A DNA stretch of 64,000 bases, from contig JBHJOA010000005.1 in the NCBI GenBank assembly GCA_050330205.1, positions 53,194-117,193 on the forward strand. The letters are read 5' to 3'. Within the stretch, counting starts at the first letter, position 1. Each line of letters begins with the position of its first letter. Shown here in pieces: positions 8,199-18,232 of the stretch. A model generated the notes under the pieces. It was given only the letters and a program-made list of their open reading frames with translations, was not told where the DNA came from and did not search any database. Origin of the DNA: Pelagibius sp050330205. GTDB lineage: Bacteria > Pseudomonadota > Alphaproteobacteria > Kiloniellales > Kiloniellaceae. A program made the position numbers and the translations under genes.

Positions 8199-9529
8199 CG
8201 GCGGCCAACCCGCAGACAGACCTCGCCACCGCCACCGTCCACGCTTCCGAGGCCCGCCCGGCGGCGCCGGACGGGGCCGTCGCGGTGGTGCTCAAGGGCT
8301 ATCCGCGGCTTTCGGAAACTTTCATCGCCCAGGAGATCCGGGCCCTCGAACGCCTCGGCCTTGCGCTGCGCCTGGTCTCACTGCGCCACCCTACCGACGC
8401 CAAGCGCCATCCCGTCCACGATGAAATCCGCGCACCCGTCGGCTACCTGCCCGAATACCTCTACCAGGAGCCGATCAGGGTCCTGTGCGGCTGGTGGCGG
8501 GCGCGGCGCCGGCCCGGCTACGCCGCTGCCCGCCGCGCCTTCCTCGCCGACCTGCGGCGCGACCTGACGCCGAACCGGGTGCGCCGCTTCGGCCAGGCCT
8601 GCGTGCTGGCGGCCGAGCTGCCCGGCGAGGTGACCTGGCTCTATGCCCATTTCCTGCACACGCCGGCCTCGGTCGCGCGCTACACCGCGCTGATGACCGG
8701 TTTGCCGTGGAGCGTTTCCGCCCACGCCAAGGACATCTGGACCATCCCGGACTGGGAAAAGCGGGAGAAGCTGGCCGAGGCGCGGTGGCTGGTGACCTGC
8801 ACCGGCTTCGGGGCCGCCCATCTGCGCGCCCTGGCGCCCGAGCCGCAACGCGTCACCCTGCTCTATCACGGCCTCGACCTCGACCGCTTCGCCGCCGCCG
8901 CGCCGGCCCCCTCCGCGCGCGACGGCAGCGACGCCGGCACGCCGGTGCGCCTGCTTTCGGTCGGGCGCGCGGTAGAGAAGAAGGGCTACGACCTGCTGCT
9001 GCAGGCGCTGGCCAGGCTGCCCGGAGGCCTGCACTGGCGGCTCACCCATATCGGCGGCGGCCCGCTGAGCGCGGCGCTGCAGCGCCAGGCGCGGGACCTG
9101 GGGCTGGCCGGGTGCATCGACTGGCAGGGCGCCCAGGCGCAGACCGAGATCCTGCGCCACTACCGCGGCGCCGACCTCTTCGTGCTGGCCAGCCGCATCG
9201 CCCGCGACGGCGACCGCGACGGCCTGCCCAACGTGCTGATGGAGGCGCAGAGCCAGGGCCTCGCCTGCCTCGCCACCCGCGTGGCGGCGATCCCCGAGCT
9301 GATCGAGGACGGCCGCAGCGGCGTGCTGGTGCCGCCCGAGGACCCCGATGCCCTCGCCGCCGCCCTCGCCCGGCTGATCGCCGATCCCGCAGAGCGCCGG
9401 CGCCTCGGCACCGCAGGACTGCAGCGCATTGCCGCGGATTTTGATATGAAGGCCGGGATCGGCACCCTGGCACAACTGCTGGGCGCGGGCGCGGCCGACC
9501 GAGCCGGCGCCCGCAAAACCGCCGGTTAG
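8195..9529 (+). CDS. Glycosyltransferase family 4, colanic-acid type
   Basis: 444 residues from a GTG at 8195 that overlaps the preceding stop (GTGA). The N-terminal domain contains KGYPRLSETFIAQEI, typical of GT4 enzymes related to colanic-acid transferases. The C-terminal domain contains LLSVGRAVEKKGYDLLLQA, GGGPL and the E-x7-E-like stretch GLPNVLMEAQSQGLACLAT. It is cytosolic, with no membrane segment. It is the second gene of the glycan operon and probably adds one hexose from a nucleotide sugar. A longer frame reaches back to 7424 but lies inside the previous gene and lacks homology, so the GTG was chosen. Confidence 0.8.
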   Translation: MTAANPQTDLATATVHASEARPAAPDGAVAVVLKGYPRLSETFIAQEIRALERLGLALRLVSLRHPTDAKRHPVHDEIRAPVGYLPEYLYQEPIRVLCGWWRARRRPGYAAARRAFLADLRRDLTPNRVRRFGQACVLAAELPGEVTWLYAHFLHTPASVARYTALMTGLPWSVSAHAKDIWTIPDWEKREKLAEARWLVTCTGFGAAHLRALAPEPQRVTLLYHGLDLDRFAAAAPAPSARDGSDAGTPVRLLSVGRAVEKKGYDLLLQALARLPGGLHWRLTHIGGGPLSAALQRQARDLGLAGCIDWQGAQAQTEILRHYRGADLFVLASRIARDGDRDGLPNVLMEAQSQGLACLATRVAAIPELIEDGRSGVLVPPEDPDALAAALARLIADPAERRRLGTAGLQRIAADFDMKAGIGTLAQLLGAGAADRAGARKTAG

Positions 9530-9571
9530 CTTGACGAAACAGCCTGTAGATCCCTCGCCGGACCCCCCTCT

Positions 9572-10717
9572 ATGCGCATCGCGTTCTATGCCCCGCTGAA
9601 GCCGCCGAGCCATCCGAACCCTTCCGGGGACCGGCAGATGGCGCGGATGTTCGTGCAGGCCCTGGAGACCGCGGGCCACCAGGTGGAACTGGCCAGCCGC
9701 CTGCGCAGCCGCGAGGCCGACGGGGACACGGAACGGCTGGCACGCCTGCAGCGGCTCGGCGACAAGCTGGCCGACCGCCTGATCCGGCGCTACCGGGCGC
9801 TGCCGGCGCGGCGCCGGCCCCAGCTCTGGTTCACCTATCACCTCTATTATAAGGCGCCGGACTGGATCGGCCCCAAGGTCGCCAAGGCGCTGCGCATCCC
9901 CTACGTGGTCGCCGAGGCCTCGGTCGCCCACAAGCGCGCCACCGGCCCCTGGGCGGCGGGCCACCGCGCGGTACTGGCGGCGCTCGACCGGGCCGCCGCG
10001 GTGATCACCCTCAATCCGCTGGACGCGAAGCTGATCCCCGACCAGGACAAGGTGCGCCCGCTGAAGCCCTTCATCGACACCGCGCCCTACGAGGCGGTGC
10101 GCCCGCTGCGCGACGACTACCGCGCGGTGCTGGCCAGCGAGCAGCAGCTCGATCCCGAACTGCCCTGGCTGCTGGCCGCCGCGATGATGCGCCCGGGTGA
10201 CAAGCTGAAGTCCTATCAGATCCTGGCGCAGGCGCTGCGCGCCATCCCCGACATTCCCTGGCAGCTGGTGGTGGCCGGCGAGGGCCAGGCCGCCGACGCC
10301 GTGACGCAGGCCTTCGCCTGGGCGCTGCCGGGACGGGTGCGCTTTCTCGGGCTGGTGCAGCCGGAGGTCATGCCGGCGCTCTACGCCGCCTGCGACCTGC
10401 TGGTCTGGCCGGCCGTGAACGAGGCCTTCGGCATGTGCCTGCTGGAGGCGCAGGCGGCAGGCATTCCCGTGGTCGCCGGACGCAGCCCGGGGGTCGAGAA
10501 CGTGGTGGCCGAGGGGGTCACCGGCTACCTCAGCGACCCGGGCCTCGCCACCTTCGCCGCCAGCGTCCGCGAGATGCTGTCGCAGAAGGCCAGCCGTCTG
10601 GCCATGGGCGCCGCCGGACCCCGGTCGATCGCCGAGCACCACAGCCTGCTGGCCGCCGCGCGCCGTCTCAACGCCATCCTCGAAGAGGCGAGCCGCAGCA
10701 AGGCGGGCGGACGGTGA
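9572..10717 (+). CDS. Glycosyltransferase family 4
   Basis: A 381-residue GT-B glycosyltransferase. The N-terminus is MRIAFYAPLKPPSHPNPSGD with the usual donor-loop opening. The C-terminal half has VVAGEGQA, FLGLVQPEVMPALYAACDLLVWPAVNEAFGM and LEAQAAGIPVVAG, the family-4 retaining-enzyme pattern that includes the conserved acidic pair. A 42-nt spacer separates it from the previous gene, the only real gap in the seven-gene operon; the spacer may carry an internal promoter, but I see no convincing boxes. Sugar specificity cannot be read from the sequence. The stop overlaps the next GTG. Confidence 0.8.
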   Translation: MRIAFYAPLKPPSHPNPSGDRQMARMFVQALETAGHQVELASRLRSREADGDTERLARLQRLGDKLADRLIRRYRALPARRRPQLWFTYHLYYKAPDWIGPKVAKALRIPYVVAEASVAHKRATGPWAAGHRAVLAALDRAAAVITLNPLDAKLIPDQDKVRPLKPFIDTAPYEAVRPLRDDYRAVLASEQQLDPELPWLLAAAMMRPGDKLKSYQILAQALRAIPDIPWQLVVAGEGQAADAVTQAFAWALPGRVRFLGLVQPEVMPALYAACDLLVWPAVNEAFGMCLLEAQAAGIPVVAGRSPGVENVVAEGVTGYLSDPGLATFAASVREMLSQKASRLAMGAAGPRSIAEHHSLLAAARRLNAILEEASRSKAGGR

Positions 10718-11355
10718 GCCGCCTGCTGCTGATCCGCCATGGTGCCACCGCCTGGAACGAGGCCGGGCGCATCCAGGGGCGCAGCAACACCCCGCTGTCG
10801 CCGGCCGGCCGCGCCGCGGTGGCTGCCTGGGTGCCGCCGCCGCAGGCGGCCGGGGCGCGGTGGCTGTGCAGCCCGCTCGCCCGCGCGCGCGACACCGCCG
10901 CCCTGCTGCACGGCGGGGCGGTCGTCGAGGAGCCGCGCCTGATCGAAACCGACTGGGGCGAGTGGGAAGGCCGCACCCTGGCCGAACTGCGCGCCGAACT
11001 GGGCCCCGCCATGGCGGAGAACGAGGCCCGCGGCCTCGATTTCCGCCCGCCCGGCGGCGAGAGCCCGCGCGACGTGCAGCACCGTCTGCAGCCGCTGCTG
11101 GCGGCGCTGGCGGAGGAGCCGGACGCCGTGGTGGCCGTCACCCACAAGGGCGTCATCCGCGCGGTCTACGCCCTGGCCAGCGGCTGGGACATGCGCGGCA
11201 AGCCGCCGGTGAAGCTGTTGAACGCCTGCGCCCACGCCTTCACCCTCGCCCCCGGCGGGCAGCCGCGCGTCGAGAGCCTCAATCTGCCGCTGGCCGAAGG
11301 TGCCGGGCGGACGGGCGGACGGGCCGGCGGACGGGCGAGCGAGCGGATGCCGTGA
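10714..11355 (+). CDS. Histidine phosphatase (phosphoglycerate-mutase-like)
   Basis: 213 residues from a GTG at 10714 that overlaps the previous stop. The catalytic RHG is at residues 8-10 of LLIRHGATAWNEAGRIQGR, with a second His in AVTHKGVIRAVYAL and Glu in ETDWGEWEG, as in the branch-1 histidine phosphatases (CobC/GpmB type). In a glycan operon it may dephosphorylate a sugar phosphate or lipid-sugar intermediate; that is inference from context. The C-terminal 20 residues (Gly/Arg/Ala) are encoded by a run of near-identical GGCGGACGG repeats at about 11306-11340 and are probably dispensable. Translational coupling to the next gene is through GTGA. Confidence 0.8.
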   Translation: MSRLLLIRHGATAWNEAGRIQGRSNTPLSPAGRAAVAAWVPPPQAAGARWLCSPLARARDTAALLHGGAVVEEPRLIETDWGEWEGRTLAELRAELGPAMAENEARGLDFRPPGGESPRDVQHRLQPLLAALAEEPDAVVAVTHKGVIRAVYALASGWDMRGKPPVKLLNACAHAFTLAPGGQPRVESLNLPLAEGAGRTGGRAGGRASERMP

Positions 11356-12569
11356 GCGCGCGTGCCGACGTCCTGCTCTACGTGCAGCACCTGCTCGGCA
11401 TCGGCCACATCCGCCGCGCCGCTGTGCTGGCCCGCGCCTTCCACCGCGCCGGCCTGAAGGTCGTCTTCGTCACCGGCGGGCTGCCGGTCGGCGACCTCGG
11501 TCTCGAGACCGTTCCCGGCGGCATCGAGGTCGTGCAGCTGCCGCCGGCGCGCAGCCAGGACGACAGCTTCGCCGTCATCCTCGACGAGCACGACCGGCCG
11601 ATCGACGAGGCCTGGATGGCGCGGCGCCGCGCCATGCTGCTGGAAGTCTATCGCCGCACCCGGCCGCGGGTGGTGATGACCGAGCTCTATCCCTTCGGGC
11701 GGCGCAAGATGCGCTTCGAGCTGGACCCGCTGATCGAGGCGGCGCGCGGCGACGATCCGCCCGCCCTGATCGCCTGCTCGCTGCGCGACATCGTCAACCG
11801 CCCGGAGCGCCCGGAAAAGACCGCCTGGATGGTCGACCACTTCACACGCCTCTACGACCTGCTCTACCTGCACGGCGATCCGCGCTTCTTCCGCCTGGAG
11901 GACAGCTTTCCGGAGAGCCCGGCGGTGGCCGAGCGCCTGCACTACACCGGCTACGTGACCGAGGCGGCCCAGGCGGTGGCGGCGGCGCGGGCCGGCCGGG
12001 GCGATGCAGGCCGGGACGATGCAGGCCGGGACGAGGTGATCGTTTCGGCCGGCGGCGGTGCGGTGGGTGCGGACCTGCTGCGCTGCGCCCTGGCCGCGCG
12101 GCCGCTGTCGCCGCTGGCCGCGGCCCCCTGGCGTCTGCTGATCGGCCCCAACATGCCGGAGGACGAGTTCCGGGCCATCGCCGAAGCGGCGCCCGCCGGC
12201 GTCGCCGTGGAGCGCGCCCGCAGCGACTTCGTGGCGCTGCTGACCCGCGCCCGGCTGTCGATCAGCCAGGGCGGCTACAATACCCTGATGGAGGTGCTGG
12301 CCAGCGGCGTGCCCGGTGTCGTGATCCCCTTCGCCGGCGGCACCGAGACCGAGCAGACCCAGCGCGCCGGGGTGCTGGCGGCGCACGGCCTGATCACCGT
12401 GGTCGACGAAAATCGCCTGGCTCCGTCGAGCCTGGCCGAGGGGATCGCCCGCGCCCTCGCCGCGGTCGAGACGCGCGGCAACGGGGGCGGCGGGGCCCCG
12501 TTCCGCCTCGACGGCGCCGAGGAGACCGCGCGCCACCTCGCCGCGCTGCTGCGGGAGAGGGCGGCATGA
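11352..12569 (+). CDS. MurG-like glycosyltransferase (COG4671-type), copy 2
   Basis: 405 residues from a GTG at 11352 overlapping the previous stop. The N-terminus, VLLYVQHLLGIGHIRRAAVLARAF, is the same glycine/histidine loop as in the operon's first gene. The C-terminal domain has SAGGGAVG, LIGPNMP and QGGYNTLMEVLASGVPGVVIPF, followed by a TETEQ stretch near the donor pocket. The interdomain region holds an in-frame 15-bp triplet repeat at 11991-12035 giving AGRGD-AGRDD-AGRDE. It is homologous to, but clearly diverged from, the copy at 6969, which suggests two different transfer steps on one product. The acceptor is unknown. Confidence 0.8.
   Translation: MSARADVLLYVQHLLGIGHIRRAAVLARAFHRAGLKVVFVTGGLPVGDLGLETVPGGIEVVQLPPARSQDDSFAVILDEHDRPIDEAWMARRRAMLLEVYRRTRPRVVMTELYPFGRRKMRFELDPLIEAARGDDPPALIACSLRDIVNRPERPEKTAWMVDHFTRLYDLLYLHGDPRFFRLEDSFPESPAVAERLHYTGYVTEAAQAVAAARAGRGDAGRDDAGRDEVIVSAGGGAVGADLLRCALAARPLSPLAAAPWRLLIGPNMPEDEFRAIAEAAPAGVAVERARSDFVALLTRARLSISQGGYNTLMEVLASGVPGVVIPFAGGTETEQTQRAGVLAAHGLITVVDENRLAPSSLAEGIARALAAVETRGNGGGGAPFRLDGAEETARHLAALLRERAA
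11991..12035 (+). repeat. In-frame 15-bp tandem repeat (3 copies)
   Basis: Three units, 11991-12005, 12006-12020 and 12021-12035, each reading close to GCAGGCCGGGACGAT, encode AGRGD, AGRDD and AGRDE between the two domains of the MurG-like transferase. Copy-number change would stay in frame and alter only linker length. Confidence 0.85.
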
Positions 12570-13396
12570 GCGGCCGCGACGCCGACGCCTGGGCGGACCT
12601 GGACCGCGAGCTCGACGCCTGGGCCGATGCCGGCCGCCGGGCCGGGTTGTGGTGGCGCGACGACGACGCCGGACCTGTCACGCCGGCACTGCGGCGCCTG
12701 CTCGACCTCGCCGCGGCCAAGGACGCCCCCCTGGCGCTCGCCGTCATCCCGGCGGCGGCCGGCGACGAACTGGCGGCGGTGCTGGCCGCTCACCCGGCGA
12801 AGGCCTGGGTGCTGCAGCACGGCTACGCCCACCGCGACCACGCGCCGGCCGGCGCCAAGAAGTGCGAACTGGTCGACCCGGCGGCGCGCCCGGCGCTGCT
12901 CGACGAGCTGAGCCGGGGCCGCGCCATCCTCGACGGCCTGTGCGGCGCCCACGCGCTGCCGGTGCTGGTGCCGCCGTGGAATCGCCTCGCCGCCGGCCTG
13001 ACGCCGCGCCTGCCCGGCCTCGGGTTTTCCGGGCTTTCGGCCTGTAAGGCCCGGGCGTCGGCGCAGCCGGCGCCGGGCCTGCTGCAGGTGAACTGTCACC
13101 TCGATATCATGGCCTGGCGCCCGCAGCGGCGGTTTCTCGGCACCGGTGCGGCGCTCGAGGCACTGACCGGCCACCTCGCCGCGCGGCGTCTGGGCGGCGC
13201 CGATCCCGAGGAGCCGAGCGGCATCCTGAGCCACCACCAGGTGCACGACGACGCGGCCTGGGACTTCCTCGGCACACTGCTGGCCCGCCTCGCCGCGCAC
13301 CCCGGCGCCCGCCTGCTCACCGCCACGGAGATCTTCGCCGCCGGCACCGCTGCCCGGGACGCGGGCCGCCCGACCTTCCGGGAGAGAACGCCGTGA
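12566..13396 (+). CDS. Polysaccharide deacetylase-like protein
   Basis: 276 residues from the ATG at 12566 (ATGA overlap). The NodB-fold signature is abbreviated but present: WWRDDDAG with Asp32-34 for the catalytic base and metal, and LQHGYAHRDH with His85 and His89 as the probable metal ligands. LVPPWNR matches motif 3. It lacks a signal peptide, so it is probably cytosolic, like the glycosyltransferases around it, and may N- or O-deacetylate a precursor before export. It is the sixth gene of the operon. Which sugar is deacetylated cannot be told. Confidence 0.75.
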   Translation: MSGRDADAWADLDRELDAWADAGRRAGLWWRDDDAGPVTPALRRLLDLAAAKDAPLALAVIPAAAGDELAAVLAAHPAKAWVLQHGYAHRDHAPAGAKKCELVDPAARPALLDELSRGRAILDGLCGAHALPVLVPPWNRLAAGLTPRLPGLGFSGLSACKARASAQPAPGLLQVNCHLDIMAWRPQRRFLGTGAALEALTGHLAARRLGGADPEEPSGILSHHQVHDDAAWDFLGTLLARLAAHPGARLLTATEIFAAGTAARDAGRPTFRERTP

Positions 13397-13977
13397 GACT
13401 GCTGCGCTACCCGCCCAAGGTGCTGATCGGCGACTATCTGCGCAGCGCCGCCGGGCTGTTCGTCGGCATCGGCGTGCTGGCGGCGGTGCCGCCGAACCTG
13501 CCGGTCGTGATCATCTTCGGCTCCACCGCCGTCCTGTTCGGCGTCTTCGGCCTGCGCACCGCCCTGCGTCACGGCCTGCGCGTCGCTGTCACCGACGACG
13601 AGATCGCCTGCCGCGGCGTCACCACCAAGGTGATTCCCTGGGCCGAGATCGCCGAGGTGCGCCTGCGCTACTTCGGCACCCGGCGCAGCAAGTGGCGGCC
13701 CGTGCCCAGCGGCTTCATGCAGCTCACCCTGAAGGGGACCGGCGGCGCCATGACCTTCGAGTCCAGCATCGAGGGCTTCGACTGGCTGGCCGGCCGGGCG
13801 GCGGCGGCGCTGCGCGAGCGCGGGCTGGCGCTGGATCCCGCCACCGCCAGCAACCTGATCGAGCTGGGCATCGACCCCGACGAGCCTCCCGACGAGCCCC
13901 CCAGGAAGTCCGGGGGCGGCTCCGGCGGCGGGCGGCCGGCAACTGGCGGGTGCGATTCGCCGTCAAACGTCCTATAA
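13393..13977 (+). CDS. Small membrane protein with PH-like domain
   Basis: 194 residues from a GTG overlapping the previous stop. Two hydrophobic segments near residues 17-50 (GLFVGIGVLAAVPPNL and VVIIFGSTAVLFGVFGL) are followed by a beta-rich region, LRVAVTDDEIACRG...IPWAEIAEVRL...LTLKG...TFESSIEG, that resembles bacterial PH-like domains. The tail is Pro/Gly-rich (PPDEPPRKSGGGSGGG). It is the last gene of the glycan operon, linked to it by a 4-nt overlap. A role in anchoring or regulating the pathway at the membrane is inference. I do not recognise a named family with certainty. Confidence 0.6.
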   Translation: MRLLRYPPKVLIGDYLRSAAGLFVGIGVLAAVPPNLPVVIIFGSTAVLFGVFGLRTALRHGLRVAVTDDEIACRGVTTKVIPWAEIAEVRLRYFGTRRSKWRPVPSGFMQLTLKGTGGAMTFESSIEGFDWLAGRAAAALRERGLALDPATASNLIELGIDPDEPPDEPPRKSGGGSGGGRPATGGCDSPSNVL

Positions 13978-14032
13978 ACGCTTCGCAAAGAACAAAAAGC
14001 CGGCGATCATCGCGGGGGACGGGGAAGGAACT

Positions 14033-16054
<2,022 letters not shown>

Positions 16055-16058
16055 TTCG

Positions 16059-17057
16059 ATGCTGAGTTACTTCGTCCGCCGCGTCCTGGTGATGATCCCG
16101 ACTCTCCTGGTCATCAGCCTTGTGGTCTTCGTCATCATCCAGCTGCCGCCCGGCGACTACCTGGAAACGATGATCAGCGAGCTGCAGGCTCAGGGCGAGA
16201 ACATCGACCCCGCGCGCATCGCCTTCCTGCGCGAACAGTACGGCCTGGACAAGCCGCTCATCGAGCAGTACTGGCTGTGGCTGTTCGGCCTGCTGCAGGG
16301 CGACCTCGGCTATTCCTTCGAGTTCGAGCTTCCGGTCGCCGACGTCATCGGCAGCCGTTTCTGGTTCACCGCCATCCTGGCGCTGTCGACGACCCTGTTC
16401 ACCTACATCGTCGCCTTCCCGATCGGCATCTACTCGGCGGTGCGCCAATACTCCGCCGGTGACTACGCGGCGACCTTCTTCGGGTACTTCGGTCTCGCCA
16501 TGCCGAACTTCCTCTTCGCCCTGGTGCTGATGTACTACCTCAACATCTGGTTCGGCCTTTCCATCGGCGGCCTGATGGACCCGCAGTACATCGACGCCCC
16601 CTGGTCGTTCGGCAAGGCGATGTCGGTGCTCAACCACCTGTGGATCCCGATGATCGTGATCGGCACCTCGGGCACCGCGGCGATGATCCGGCGCCTGCGC
16701 GCCAACATGCTGGACGAGCTGCAGAAGCAGTACGTGGTGACGGCGCGGGCCAAGGGCCTGTCGCCGATCAGGACCATCCTGAAGTATCCCCTGCGCATGT
16801 CGCTGAACCATGTCATCGCCGACATCGGCATGATCCTGCCGGCGATGGTGTCGGGCGCGGCGCTGGTCTCCATCGTCATGGGCCTGCCGACCAACGGGCC
16901 GCTGCTGCTGCGTTCGCTGCAGAGCCAGGACATGTACCTCGCCGGCGCCTTCCTGATGTTCGAGGCCCTGCTCGTCGTCGTCGGAGTCTTCGTCTCCGAC
17001 GTGCTGCTGGCGATGCTCGACCCGCGGATCCGCCTGGGCGGAGGGGCGACGAAATGA
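16059..17057 (+). CDS. Peptide/nickel-type ABC transporter permease, DppB family
   Basis: 332 residues from the ATG at 16059 (4 nt after the ATPase stop); a GTG at 16026 would add 11 charged residues and overlap the upstream gene. The start MLSYFVRRVLVMIPTLLVIS is the standard DppB/OppB N-terminus. About six membrane segments follow, with the EAA-loop region VVTARAKGLSPIRTILKYPLR that docks to the ATPase. It forms the inner-membrane pore with the next gene product. No periplasmic binding protein is in the cluster, so the substrate is unknown. Confidence 0.9.
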   Translation: MLSYFVRRVLVMIPTLLVISLVVFVIIQLPPGDYLETMISELQAQGENIDPARIAFLREQYGLDKPLIEQYWLWLFGLLQGDLGYSFEFELPVADVIGSRFWFTAILALSTTLFTYIVAFPIGIYSAVRQYSAGDYAATFFGYFGLAMPNFLFALVLMYYLNIWFGLSIGGLMDPQYIDAPWSFGKAMSVLNHLWIPMIVIGTSGTAAMIRRLRANMLDELQKQYVVTARAKGLSPIRTILKYPLRMSLNHVIADIGMILPAMVSGAALVSIVMGLPTNGPLLLRSLQSQDMYLAGAFLMFEALLVVVGVFVSDVLLAMLDPRIRLGGGATK

Positions 17058-18229
17058 GCGACCGCGACCTCACCCCGGGCGAGCCCCTGCCGCACTACGT
17101 CAATCGGGAACCCTTCGACCCCTATGCCGTCGAGAAGCTGACGCCGCAGCAGGAGCGCTACTACCAGGCCTCCGAGTGGCGCATCGTGTGGTGGCGCTTC
17201 CGCCGCCACCGTGTCGCCGTGTGGTCCGGCGCTTTTCTGCTGTTCATGTACATCGCGGTGGTGATCTGCGAGTTCCTGGCCCCTTACGACCTGCACAGCC
17301 GGCACACCCAGCACATCTATGCGCCGCCGCAGGCGCTGCACCTGTTCCACGACGGCCAGTTCGTCGGGCCCTTCGTCTACGGCTACGACTACAAGCTCAA
17401 CATGGAGAACCTGCAGCGCGAGTACCTGCCGAACCCGGACAAGGTGCAGCCGCTGCGCTTCTTCTGCCGCGGCGACAGCTACCGCTTCTGGGGCCAGGTC
17501 GAATCCGATCTGCATTTCTTCTGTCCCGCCGAGGGCGGCACCGCCTTCCTCTTCGGCACCGACCGCCTGGGCCGCGACATGCTGAGCCGTGTCATCTACG
17601 GCGCCCGCATTTCCCTGACCCTGGCCTTCATCGCCACCGGGATTTCTTTCGTGCTCGGCATCGTCATCGGCGGCATGGCGGGTTATTTCGGCGGCTTCAT
17701 AGATGCGGTGACGCTGCGCGCCATCGAGATCATCCGCTCGTTTCCGGAGCTGCCGCTGTTCATGACGCTCTCGGCGCTGCTGCCGGTGACCTGGAGTCCC
17801 ATCGGCGTCTTCGCCGGCATCTCCGTCATCATCGGCCTGCTCGAGTGGCCCGGCCTCGCCCGCGCGGTGCGCGCCAAGTTCCTCTCCCTGCGCGAGGAGG
17901 ATTTCACCACCGCCGCGCAGCTCATGGGCGCCTCGCCGACGCGCATCATCGGGCGCCACCTGCTGCCGAGCTTCACCAGCCACCTGATCGCCTCGCTGAC
18001 GGTGTCGATCCCGACGGCGATCCTCGGCGAGACGGCCCTCTCCTTCCTCGGCATCGGCCTGCGCCCGCCGATCACTTCCTGGGGCGTGGTGCTCTACGAA
18101 GCGCAGGACTTCAACGTGGTGGCGGTCTATCCCTGGCTGCTGCTGCCGGTGGTTCCGCTGTTCCTGGTGGTGCTGGCCTTCAATTTCCTCGGCGACGGCC
18201 TGCGCGATGCCGCCGATCCCTATAACTGA
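17054..18229 (+). CDS. Peptide/nickel-type ABC transporter permease, DppC family
   Basis: 391 residues from an ATG overlapping the DppB stop (ATGA). The N-terminal ~70 residues are cytosolic and charged, then a membrane segment (FLLFMYIAVVICEFLAPY), a periplasmic region of about 100 residues longer than in typical DppC, and GTDRLGRDMLSRVIYGAR, the diagnostic DppC motif. The EAA loop is FTTAAQLMGASPTRIIGRHLLP. The enlarged periplasmic loop is typical of the YejE/microcin-type subgroup, which leaves the substrate open between oligopeptides and related compounds. It converges with the cyclase gene with 3 nt between the stop codons. Confidence 0.88.
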   Translation: MSDRDLTPGEPLPHYVNREPFDPYAVEKLTPQQERYYQASEWRIVWWRFRRHRVAVWSGAFLLFMYIAVVICEFLAPYDLHSRHTQHIYAPPQALHLFHDGQFVGPFVYGYDYKLNMENLQREYLPNPDKVQPLRFFCRGDSYRFWGQVESDLHFFCPAEGGTAFLFGTDRLGRDMLSRVIYGARISLTLAFIATGISFVLGIVIGGMAGYFGGFIDAVTLRAIEIIRSFPELPLFMTLSALLPVTWSPIGVFAGISVIIGLLEWPGLARAVRAKFLSLREEDFTTAAQLMGASPTRIIGRHLLPSFTSHLIASLTVSIPTAILGETALSFLGIGLRPPITSWGVVLYEAQDFNVVAVYPWLLLPVVPLFLVVLAFNFLGDGLRDAADPYN

Positions 18230-18232
18230 CGC

